Source of the DNA: Erythrobacteraceae bacterium
Lineage (GTDB): Bacteria; Pseudomonadota; Alphaproteobacteria; Sphingomonadales; Sphingomonadaceae
Assembly: GCA_027489065.1 (NCBI GenBank)
Contig: JAIYAM010000019.1
Coordinates: 1 to 35,484 of the forward strand
Direction: 5' to 3'
Length of the DNA: 35,484 nucleotides
The translations under genes were made by a program, and so were the position numbers. This document shows, one piece after another, positions 17,424-25,217 of this stretch. The notes under the pieces are model-generated. The model did no database searches and was not told where the DNA came from. It saw only the letters and a list, made by a program, of their open reading frames with translations. The number at the start of each line of letters is the position of its first letter. Within the stretch, counting starts at the first letter, position 1.

Positions 17424-17493
17424 CCGGCGGTCGTGCGCTTGAATTCGTTATTTGATCAGTCAGTGCTGTTGCAAATTCCGTGCTACGCGAACC

Positions 17494-17518
17494 GTTGAAT
17501 TACTGTATAACCATCAAC
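17494..17518. promoter_or_regulatory. Imperfect inverted repeat upstream of marR
   Basis: GTTGA...TCAAC arms 15 bases apart sit between the truncated emrA and the intact marR, in the gap where the two divergent promoters should be. MarR repressors typically bind such palindromes near their own start. The arms are short, so this is only a candidate operator. Confidence 0.3.
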
Positions 17519-17567
17519 CCAAGATGCAAAAGCCCTCTAGTAAACTGCGGCGATGTGGAAGCCCAAA

Positions 17568-18053
17568 ATGACCGATCAAACAGCCACGGCCCCATTGGAA
17601 CGTATCTTCAACGACAACGATCATATGCTATTCGTGATGGATGAAATCAGCCGTGCGGCCCGAAAAGCTTTTGATGAGCGCGTGGAGGGGATGGGGCTCA
17701 ATCGAACCCAGTGGCGTGTGCTGGCTCAGCTCATCCGAGAGCCAACATTGAACCAATCCGAGATTGCCAAAAAGCTCGATCTTGAACCTGCAACAATTGG
17801 ATTGGCCGTTAATGCATTGTCAGACCAAGGGTTCGTAGAAAAGCAGCGGGATCCGAATGACGGCCGGGCTTGGTCCTTGGCATTAACTTCAAGGGTTGCG
17901 AAAATCCTTCCGGACCTCAGGCGTGCTGCTGACAGTGTGCACGCAGCATTGTGGTTCGGCATTACCGCCGATCAAAAAGCCGCGCTCAAAGTAGTTCTTG
18001 AGCATCTCAGCGCCAATGCGCGCTCCCAAGCGATTGAATTCGAGCATCGCTGA
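17568..18053 (+). CDS. MarR-family transcriptional regulator
   Basis: A 161-residue winged-helix regulator. The helical N-terminus (MLFVMDEISRAARKAFDERV) leads to the DNA-binding domain at residues 60-103, with recognition helix LEPATIGLAVNALSDQG and the MarR wing RDPNDGRAWSLALT. ATG 17568 was chosen because GGAAG lies before it and because homology of the upstream remnant begins at this point; an ATG at 17553 is also in frame. MarR proteins usually repress adjacent efflux genes and are released by phenolic or other toxic ligands. Its original partner is the truncated emrA; it may now act on the intact emrAB operon or the downstream region, which is inference. Confidence 0.88.
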   Translation: MTDQTATAPLERIFNDNDHMLFVMDEISRAARKAFDERVEGMGLNRTQWRVLAQLIREPTLNQSEIAKKLDLEPATIGLAVNALSDQGFVEKQRDPNDGRAWSLALTSRVAKILPDLRRAADSVHAALWFGITADQKAALKVVLEHLSANARSQAIEFEHR

Positions 18054-18080
18054 GGATTGGGCAAGCGATGTATGCCTCCC

Positions 18081-18107
18081 AAAAAAAGGGCGGCACGCAG
18101 GCCGCCC
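18081..18107 (-). terminator. Intrinsic terminator of the RND efflux operon
   Basis: Read on the minus strand this is GGGCGGC, a 6-base loop, GCCGCCC and then seven T residues: a strong rho-independent terminator. It lies about 140 bases past the end of the RND operon's last gene and just after the convergent marR stop. Confidence 0.85.
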
Positions 18108-18244
18108 AAAGGTGTGGAGAGAGGAAAGGAAACCGACACACTCGGTGCTTCCTTCCTCCTCTTCTGATGGTAGCACATCGCCGCAGATAGTAAATGCCTT
18201 TAGCTCTCTCACTCAGAATTGTCGGCCGCGAACGGCGTCGCAAG

Positions 18245-19681
18245 TCAGCTAGCAGCTCCATTTCCGACCGCTCCTCCACCAAGCGCGACGAAAAGCGTGG
18301 CACGATTTTGAAGCCACGCCCGACGCGTGGCGAGGAGTTGCTGCTCAGCGCTGAAGAGATTGCGCTCCGCATCGAGCACTTCGAGATAATCAGCGACTCC
18401 TTCCCGATACCGCGCTCGGGCAACCTTAGCGATCTCAGTTTGCGCGACAATGGCCCGCTCTAATGTGTCGATCTGCTCGGCCAAATATCTTCGACCGGCC
18501 AAGGCATCGGATACTTCGCGGAAGGCCTGCTGCACGGTACGATCGTAAACAGCGACTTGCTCAACTTCCAAGGCCCTGGCCAGATCAAGATTTGCCTCTC
18601 GCGCACCGAAATCGAATATGGGTAGCGAGATGCTTGGGCCAAAACTCCACCCTAAACCATCTTCGTTGAACAGGTTGCCAAGACTCGTGGATGTCAGGCC
18701 GGCAGATCCAGTGAGCGAGATCGAAGGAAAGAATGCAGCACGCGCCGCACCGATATCCGCGCGTGCGGCTCGTAGTTGCTCTTCCGCAGCGATAATGTCG
18801 GGGCGGGCCAACAAAAGCTCGGAAGGCAGCCCTGCGGCAAGCCGACGCCCGTCGGCCTGTTGTGCCAGCGTGAGACCACCCGGGAGCTTCTCTGGCATCG
18901 TCCCGCCGACGAGCACAGCGAGTTGATTGCGAAGTTGCGCCAGCGATAGTTTCTCGCTCGCAAGCTGTTGTTCCGCTTGCGTGAGCAGCGTCTCAGCTTG
19001 GCGATATGGCAGAGCAGATGTCACGCCCGCCTGAAGCCTAAGCTTCGCAATCCTCAGCCCTTCGCGACGTGATCGAGCGGTGGCCTCGGCTAGGACGATT
19101 TGTTCCTCGGTTTCTACGATCTCGAAGTAAGTAGTCGCCGTATCCGCCACAAGAGAGAGGTAGAATGCACGTTGGTTCGCCACTTCGGCCAGATATCGGG
19201 CACGGGCTGCTTCGCTCTGATTGCGCACACGCCCCCAAAAATCGAGCTCAAACGCGCTAATGCCCACCCCGATATCAAATCGGTTGAAAGTGAAAGAAGT
19301 TGGCGCGTTTCCGTCTCCGGCACCGAACACCGGATTTCCGGCGGTTGCCTGACGCGTCCGGTTGCCGCTGCCGGTCGCAACAAGGTCTGGCAGCCGGCGG
19401 CTTTCGTCGATCCTGAATTGCGCCCGCGCCTGCTCTATCCGTGCGGTCGCGGCCAGCAGATCACGATTGTTTGCGAGGGCATTCGCGATCAAGGCTTGCA
19501 GCTTTGGATCGCCATACCAGTCACGATACGACAGCTGCGATGCTACCACTGCCCCATCGGGTCGGTATTCAGGATTGTAGGCTGACCCAGTCGCTAGCTC
19601 AGGCCGTACATGTTCCGGCGCCAAATTCACGCAACCGACAAGTGCAAAGGATGCGATTGCCAGAATTGCGGTTCTCTTCAT
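18245..19681 (-). CDS. Outer-membrane factor of RND efflux pump (NodT/OprM lipoprotein)
   Basis: A 478-residue outer-membrane channel. The N-terminal signal ends in lipobox LVGC (Cys17), so it is a lipoprotein. Family markers include YRDWYGDPKLQALIANALAN and RPDIIAAEEQLRAARADIGA, the second tandem OEP repeat. The ATG overlaps the permease stop by one base (TAATG), so translation is coupled. It serves the RND permease and adaptor upstream as the exit duct. It is clearly different from the NodT protein of the emr operon, so each pump has its own channel. Confidence 0.92.
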   Translation of the reverse strand: MKRTAILAIASFALVGCVNLAPEHVRPELATGSAYNPEYRPDGAVVASQLSYRDWYGDPKLQALIANALANNRDLLAATARIEQARAQFRIDESRRLPDLVATGSGNRTRQATAGNPVFGAGDGNAPTSFTFNRFDIGVGISAFELDFWGRVRNQSEAARARYLAEVANQRAFYLSLVADTATTYFEIVETEEQIVLAEATARSRREGLRIAKLRLQAGVTSALPYRQAETLLTQAEQQLASEKLSLAQLRNQLAVLVGGTMPEKLPGGLTLAQQADGRRLAAGLPSELLLARPDIIAAEEQLRAARADIGAARAAFFPSISLTGSAGLTSTSLGNLFNEDGLGWSFGPSISLPIFDFGAREANLDLARALEVEQVAVYDRTVQQAFREVSDALAGRRYLAEQIDTLERAIVAQTEIAKVARARYREGVADYLEVLDAERNLFSAEQQLLATRRAWLQNRATLFVALGGGAVGNGAAS

Positions 19682-22600
19682 TAGTCCGACTCCTGCGGGT
19701 TCGGTGAACCAGATGTAACCACGTCGTTGACGGCGATCTTTTCACCTTTGGCTCCGGCTATGCTGCGGACCACTAGATAGAGGGCCGGGATTAGAAATAT
19801 GCCGAGCACAGTGGCTGCAATCATACCCCCAAGCACGCCTGTACCGACGGCGACCCGGCTGGCTGCCCCCGCTCCGCTCGCGAGCACCAGTGGGATCATA
19901 CCCATCGCGAAGGCGAGCGATGTCATGATGATTGGTCGAAGCCGCAGTCGCGCGGCAGCTTTGACTGCCTCAAGGGGGGAGCACCCCGCCCTCTCCTCCT
20001 CAATGGCAAATTCCACGATCAGGATAGCGTTTTTGGCGGCAAGGCCGATAATGGTGATCAAGCCGACGTTGAAATAGACATCTGCCGAAAGCCCACGCAG
20101 CATCGAAAGCAACACGGCGCCGAGGATGCCCATCGGCACGATCAGCAGAACTGATAATGGGATCGACCAGCTTTCATAGAGTGCTGCCAGAACCAGGAAC
20201 ACCACAACAACTGACAATCCAAGAAGCAGACCGATCTGCCCGCCCGCCTGTTTTTCCTCGTAGGAGATACCGGTCCATTCGTATCCAATGCCTTGTGGCA
20301 GCTCGCCCGCGAGCCGTTCCATCTCTTCCAGCGCAGTTCCTGAGGACTCTCCAGGCGCGGCGGTGCCCGACAAAGTCATCGCCGGGTAGCCGTTATAGCG
20401 AGCAAGACTTGCGGGCGCGGCGGACCATTGAGCAGTAGCGAACGCTCCGAAAGGCACAAGCTTGCCAGCAGCGTTCGGGATGCGAAGCGCGAGAACGTCC
20501 TCGGGAGTCATGCGGAACGGAGCGTCTGCTTGAACCAAGACCTGCAGTATCCTCCCGTCACGCGTGAAGTCGTTGGCATAAGCCGAACCGAAGGTGATCG
20601 AGAGGGCGGTGTTTACCTCTGTCATGGAAAGCCCGAGTGCCCGCGCTTGCACCCTGTCAATATCCACCTTGACCTCGGGACTGGGTCCCTGATCCTCCGG
20701 CCGGAGGCCTGACAACACAGAGCTTTGTGAGGCCGCCGCCAGCAACTGGTCTCGCGCGGCTTGCAAGGCCTCTCTGCCGAGACCCGCACGGTCCTGCAGC
20801 TTCAAAGTGAAGCCGCTTGCTTGCCCAAGTGAGCGGATCGCAGGTGGCTGAATGACGAAAGCGGTGGCCTTATCGTTGCGTAGGAACAGTCCCATTGCCC
20901 GCTCCAGAAGTGAGCCTGCACTGCTTTCGTTCGAGCTGCGCTCTTCCCAAGGTTTGAGAGAGGCGAACATCAGAGTGTTATTTTGTCCCTGTCCAAAGAA
21001 GCTGAAGCCGCGAACCACAACGAGAGAGCTGACCTCTTCCTGTTCCAGCCAAAAATCGGTGATCGGCTTGAGTGCCTCGTCCATTCGTTCCAGCGTTGCG
21101 CCCGGAGGAGCTTGAACAGCAGTAATGAGGAAGCCCTGATCTTCAGTGGGCAGAAAGGCTGTTGGCAGGCGGACAAAGAGGAGAAGGGTAAGGGCGACCA
21201 GTGCTGTAAAAACCGCCATCGCACGCTTAGGACGTGACAGGACGCGGGTATTGGCACTTTCGTACCTTGCCTCCATTCGATGGAACCAGCGGTTGAAAGC
21301 TCCAAAAAATCTCCTCCCGAGATTGTTCGCGCGAAAAGACCAACTTTTCCAACCGCTTGCTGATGTGGCAAAGGCGGCGTTTTTCCCTTCGCTCTCAAGT
21401 GGTCGTGCTTCCGCAATCGGTTTGAGGAAGGTAGCGCACAAGGCTGGCGTTAACGACAGGGCGAGAAAGGCTGAGAAGAAGATTGCTATAGCCAGCGTGA
21501 CAGAGAACTGCCGATAGATCCCACCTGTCGATCCGGGGAAGAATGCCATCGGTATAAATACTGCGATTAAGACCAGTGTGATACCAATGATCGCAGTTGT
21601 GATCTGATCCATCGCCTTGCGCGTGGCTTCGAACGGAGACAGCCCCTCCTCGCGCATGATCCGCTCTACATTCTCGATCACGACGATGGCATCATCAACA
21701 AGGATCCCAATGGCAAGCACCATCCCGAATAGTGAGAGCACATTTATCGAAAATCCGAACAGCCAAAGGCCAAGGCACGCTCCTGCGAGCGCAATCGGCA
21801 CAACCAGTGCTGGGATCAAGGTTGCCCGGACGCTCTGAAGAAAGAGGTACATAACAAGAAAAACCAGCACCATCGCTTCGATGAGCGTCTTGACGACCTC
21901 GTTCACGGAGGCCTGCACGAAGGGTGTCGTATCGTAGGGGATCGACCAGCTCACCTCGCTCGGCAAACCTGCCTCAAGCTCAGCCATCCGTGCTTTGACA
22001 CCTTCGGCCACAGCCAGAGCGTTCGCGCCCGTCCCAAGCTGAACAGCCATACCCGCCATAGGTTGACCATTGAGCGTGGTTGACGTCGCATAGCTTTGAG
22101 CGCCGATCTCGATCCGCGCCACCTCGCCCAGGCGTACCACAGCGGCTCCGGAGTTGGCGCGCAGAATGATGTTCTCGAACTCCTCAACGGTGCTGAAGCG
22201 CCCTTCGCTCGCGATAGTCGCGGTGATCTGCTGGCCCTTCTCCAAAGGCAGTGCACCGATCGAACCGCCCGCTATTTGGGCGTTCTGCTCTCGAACAGCA
22301 GCGAGTACCGCACCAGGGGAAAGGTTATATGATGCGAGAGCTTCAGGATCGAGCCAGATGCGCATTGCGTAGGCAGAGCCGAACAAGGTAACATCACCCA
22401 CCCCCTGCACCCTGCGAAGTTCGTCAATGATCTGGCTCGACGCGATGTTTCCGAGATCGGTACTGTTCAGCCCCTTGTCCCGCGATGTGAGCGCGACAAT
22501 AAGCAGGAAACCCGCATTTGCTTGCCTAACTGTAATGCCCTGCCGCCGCACTTCCTCGGGCAAGCGAGCTTCGACCGTGCTGAGCCGATTCTGTACCTCG

Positions 22601-22914
22601 GTCTGAGCGATATCGATATCGGTCCCGGCCTCGAAGGTAAGCGTTATGCTCGCTGTACCGTTAGATGCGCTGGACGAGGCCATGTAGAGAAAGCCCTCTA
22701 CGCCGTTCAATTGCTGCTCGATGACCTGCGTGACGCTTTGTTCGATGGTTTGCGCGTCGGCACCGGGATATACTACGTTTATGGTCAGCGAAGGAGGAGC
22801 AACTTCCGGATACTGCTCTACAGGAAGAGCCCTGAGAGCGAGCACTCCCGCAAGCAGAATGCCAAGCGACACAACCCAGGCAAAGATGGGCCGGTCGATA
22901 AAAAAGCGCGCCAT
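19681..22914 (-). CDS. RND multidrug efflux permease (HAE1/AcrB-MexB family)
   Basis: The inner-membrane proton-driven pump that captures drugs from the periplasm and membrane. The 1077 residues have the start typical of the family (MARFFIDRPIFAWVVSLGIL). The proton-relay aspartates are at D407 and D408 (GILVDDAIVVIENVERIM), exactly as in AcrB. Other markers are the GLITIIGLAAKNAILIVEFA segment in the second half and RLRPIIMTSLAFAMGMIPLV near the C-terminus. It is a little longer than AcrB (1049), mainly through a basic linker around residues 498-535 between the two halves. It sits between the adaptor (3 bases upstream) and the outer-membrane factor. Confidence 0.95.
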   Translation of the reverse strand: MARFFIDRPIFAWVVSLGILLAGVLALRALPVEQYPEVAPPSLTINVVYPGADAQTIEQSVTQVIEQQLNGVEGFLYMASSSASNGTASITLTFEAGTDIDIAQTEVQNRLSTVEARLPEEVRRQGITVRQANAGFLLIVALTSRDKGLNSTDLGNIASSQIIDELRRVQGVGDVTLFGSAYAMRIWLDPEALASYNLSPGAVLAAVREQNAQIAGGSIGALPLEKGQQITATIASEGRFSTVEEFENIILRANSGAAVVRLGEVARIEIGAQSYATSTTLNGQPMAGMAVQLGTGANALAVAEGVKARMAELEAGLPSEVSWSIPYDTTPFVQASVNEVVKTLIEAMVLVFLVMYLFLQSVRATLIPALVVPIALAGACLGLWLFGFSINVLSLFGMVLAIGILVDDAIVVIENVERIMREEGLSPFEATRKAMDQITTAIIGITLVLIAVFIPMAFFPGSTGGIYRQFSVTLAIAIFFSAFLALSLTPALCATFLKPIAEARPLESEGKNAAFATSASGWKSWSFRANNLGRRFFGAFNRWFHRMEARYESANTRVLSRPKRAMAVFTALVALTLLLFVRLPTAFLPTEDQGFLITAVQAPPGATLERMDEALKPITDFWLEQEEVSSLVVVRGFSFFGQGQNNTLMFASLKPWEERSSNESSAGSLLERAMGLFLRNDKATAFVIQPPAIRSLGQASGFTLKLQDRAGLGREALQAARDQLLAAASQSSVLSGLRPEDQGPSPEVKVDIDRVQARALGLSMTEVNTALSITFGSAYANDFTRDGRILQVLVQADAPFRMTPEDVLALRIPNAAGKLVPFGAFATAQWSAAPASLARYNGYPAMTLSGTAAPGESSGTALEEMERLAGELPQGIGYEWTGISYEEKQAGGQIGLLLGLSVVVVFLVLAALYESWSIPLSVLLIVPMGILGAVLLSMLRGLSADVYFNVGLITIIGLAAKNAILIVEFAIEEERAGCSPLEAVKAAARLRLRPIIMTSLAFAMGMIPLVLASGAGAASRVAVGTGVLGGMIAATVLGIFLIPALYLVVRSIAGAKGEKIAVNDVVTSGSPNPQESD

Positions 22915-22917
22915 CGG

Positions 22918-24072
22918 TCAACGCTCCTTCGCCGGCACCACGCGCGGCACATTGCTTGGAGCCGCGTTTATCGGCTTTACAGCCACGCCAGGGCGCAGCT
23001 TCTGGATATTGCTGACAACCACTTTATCGCCTGGCTTCAAGCCATCTTCGACAATCCATCGACCCCCGATCAGTGCACCTAATCGAATCGGGCGGTTGGC
23101 CACCGCCCCTGTGCGGTCGACGACGAATACGGATCCACCCCGCTCGGAGAGCACAACAGCACGTTGTGGGATGGTAATGCCTTCCTTCAACTGCCCAATG
23201 AACAGCTTTGCCCGAACAAATTCGCCAGGGAGCAAAACGCCGGTTGGATTAGGAAACTCGGCGCGCAGATCGACGGTACCCGTCTCTTCATCGACGGACA
23301 GCGCCAGAAAATTGATATACCCAGAAATGGGATACTCGGACCCGTCGGCGAAGCTCAGCCTGACTTCAACCCGCCCATTTTCGTCAAGAGCCAATCTGCC
23401 GCTCGAGACAGCGCGGCGTAATGCAAGAACTTCGGTGGCAGCTTGGGCGAAGTTTACATAAACTGGCCGACTCTGCTCGATGCGCGTCAAAAGTGTTCCC
23501 TCGGTCTGGCTCACCAGCGCGCCTTCGGTGACTTCGGCGCGCCCTGCTCGCCCGGCAATCGGTGCGCGGACTGTGGTGTAATTCAGTTGTAGGGATGCCG
23601 CTTCGAGCTGGGCGCGGGTCTGCGCGACATTTGCTTCGGCTTCTCGCGCTGCGGCAAGGGCTGCATCATACTCCTGACTGCTGATGGCATTTTCGGCAAC
23701 GAGGGGTTTGTATCTTTCCACCACCGCTCGGGCGTTGGCTGCGGTGGCTTTTGCTCGTTCGAGCGAAGCACGAGTTTGTGCAAAAGTGGCCCTCAATTCC
23801 CTCGGGTCGATAAGGAACAATGGCTGACCAGCTTGGACATCGGTTCCTTCGACGTAAAGCCGCCGCTGCACGATGCCCGTGACACGCGCGCGCACTTCAG
23901 CCATCCGAACGGGCTCAACTCGGCCTGGCAGCTCAATCACGTTCGGCACGGCTTGCGGCGCAATGGTCACGACTTCAACCGGAAGCGGCGGCGGCGGCGA
24001 CGGTGGATCGTTCCGGCCTGAACATCCTGCAAAGGCCAGCAGGGCCAAGAGGGCCGTGAAGCAGCGCGACAT
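22918..24072 (-). CDS. RND efflux periplasmic adaptor lipoprotein (AcrA/MexA family)
   Basis: The adaptor bridges the RND permease and outer-membrane factor. The signal ends in lipobox FAGC (Cys17), followed by a Pro-rich linker (PPSPPPPLP). The lipoyl half-motif is PGRVEPVRMAEVRARVTGIV, then a coiled-coil hairpin with RYKPLVAENAISSQEYDAA, then LNYTTVRAPIAGRAGRAEV. The beta-barrel and membrane-proximal domains end in KLRPGVAVKP. The 384 residues are normal. It is the first gene of the operon, transcribed away from tetR, and its promoter gap carries the palindrome expected for TetR control. Confidence 0.93.
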   Translation of the reverse strand: MSRCFTALLALLAFAGCSGRNDPPSPPPPLPVEVVTIAPQAVPNVIELPGRVEPVRMAEVRARVTGIVQRRLYVEGTDVQAGQPLFLIDPRELRATFAQTRASLERAKATAANARAVVERYKPLVAENAISSQEYDAALAAAREAEANVAQTRAQLEAASLQLNYTTVRAPIAGRAGRAEVTEGALVSQTEGTLLTRIEQSRPVYVNFAQAATEVLALRRAVSSGRLALDENGRVEVRLSFADGSEYPISGYINFLALSVDEETGTVDLRAEFPNPTGVLLPGEFVRAKLFIGQLKEGITIPQRAVVLSERGGSVFVVDRTGAVANRPIRLGALIGGRWIVEDGLKPGDKVVVSNIQKLRPGVAVKPINAAPSNVPRVVPAKER

Positions 24073-24112
24073 GGGAGAGGATCCTTCGGCTTCTGTTTTT
24101 ATGGATGAATCG

Positions 24113-24130
24113 GTGTAATGGCTATTACAC
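24113..24130. promoter_or_regulatory. Probable TetR operator with overlapping pump promoter
   Basis: GTGTAAT-GGCT-ATTACAC has perfect 7-base arms in the 85-base gap between the divergent tetR and adaptor genes. On the minus strand a TTGACA (24139-24134) lies right beside it and could be the -35 of the pump promoter, so that repressor binding would block polymerase. No good -10 at ideal spacing was found. Confidence 0.7.
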
Positions 24131-24157
24131 GGTTGTCAATTACCACATAAAGTCCGA

Positions 24158-24787
24158 ATGGTTCCCGTGATGGAGCAATCGTCTCAAAACTGTCGCTTGG
24201 AGCGCCGCAAGGGGGCTATCGTCGCGGCTGCGCGGGACCTGTTTATCAAGAACGGTTTCGAGCAAACAACGCTTGCCGAAATCGTTAATCGTTCGGGCGG
24301 GTCTTTATCGACCGTATACAAGCTCTTTGGAAATAAAGACGGGCTTCTCGAGGCAGTCGTGCTAAAAAATGCGGCCTCAGGCGAAGCAATTGTTCGCGAC
24401 GCTATGGAAGCCGGCTTGGCGCCAGGTCCCACGCTGCATCAGGTGGCCGAAGGGCTTCAGAAGCTTTTTCTTCACCCTGACGTAGTGGCAATCGTTCGCA
24501 TCGTTATTGGCCGAAGTGTCAGCGACCCTCGATTTGCAAGAAGGTTCTTCGAACGTACCGCTAATCGTACGAGGGACGCAATGCGCGAGCTATTCGCGCG
24601 TTGGCAAGAAGCAGGATACTCCATGCAGGGTACTCCTGATTTTCTGGCGGATCAATTTATGAGCTTGTTCTCAACCGATCTACAAAGGCAGGCATTCAGC
24701 TATGGTGTGATAGGGACAACCTCGCGCGAGATGATCGCAGCACGCACGGATTTTTTCCTGAAGGCAGCAGAAATTTTGCCGCCCTAG
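24158..24787 (+). CDS. TetR/AcrR-family repressor of the RND pump
   Basis: A 209-residue regulator. The helix-turn-helix lies at about residues 37-56 within the family pattern GFEQTTLAEIVNRSGGSLST, followed by VYKLFGNKDGLLEAV. The C-terminal ligand-binding part resembles the AefR-like branch (ARRFFERTANRTRDAM). It is divergent from the efflux operon with a palindromic operator between, the classic AcrR/TtgR layout, so it very likely represses the pump and is released by a pump substrate. ATG 24158 is used; an ATG at 24170 is an equally possible start, as neither has a strong ribosome site. Confidence 0.9.
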   Translation: MVPVMEQSSQNCRLERRKGAIVAAARDLFIKNGFEQTTLAEIVNRSGGSLSTVYKLFGNKDGLLEAVVLKNAASGEAIVRDAMEAGLAPGPTLHQVAEGLQKLFLHPDVVAIVRIVIGRSVSDPRFARRFFERTANRTRDAMRELFARWQEAGYSMQGTPDFLADQFMSLFSTDLQRQAFSYGVIGTTSREMIAARTDFFLKAAEILPP

Positions 24788-25217
24788 TCATGCCCCCCCC
24801 TTTGCGGTCCAGCTCACGCCTTTCTTCGCAGACCGGTAAGAAATGCTGAGACATTCTGGTCCGCCCACCGCGAATCCTGTTCTGCTGCATCAGAAGCGAT
24901 CAGTCCTGTCAGTGAGAGATTCTTGCCAAGACTGCATGCTCAGAGCGATCGCGGTCTGCCATTAGCTCCACGGCGTATCCCCTTGGCCGGCCTTTAACCG
25001 TTCCCAGCACAATAACGGCAGGGCAGGCCGAGCCAAAGGCGGACCCGGGCAAGTAGTCGCCAGGATCGCGCATGCGACTCGCCGTCTCGCGTGCAGCTGG
25101 GCGGCCTTGATGTTGCAGGTTGGTCACAGTGTGAAATTGGTTGCTCTGTCCAGTTGACGCGAAACGATGCATCCGCAAAACGCAATAGCCAAAACAGACA
25201 AGAATTGAGAGGTCATC
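24788..25217. other. Gene-free gap between tetR and TonB receptor
   Basis: About 430 bases without a recognisable gene. A minus-strand frame ending at 24909 is open through the gap and reads like protein in part (PAVIVLGTVKGRPRGYAVEL, then ADRDRSEHAVLARISH), so it may be the 3' stump of a lost gene; I cannot name it. The last ~15 bases hold the ribosome site (GAGAGG) for the receptor gene. No terminator for tetR was found. Confidence 0.4.

Noticed and set aside
17040..17430. Possible recent tandem duplication of emrA/marR
   Set aside because: Fragments differ too much from the intact genes (roughly 45-60 percent identity by eye), so exchange between diverged units fits better.
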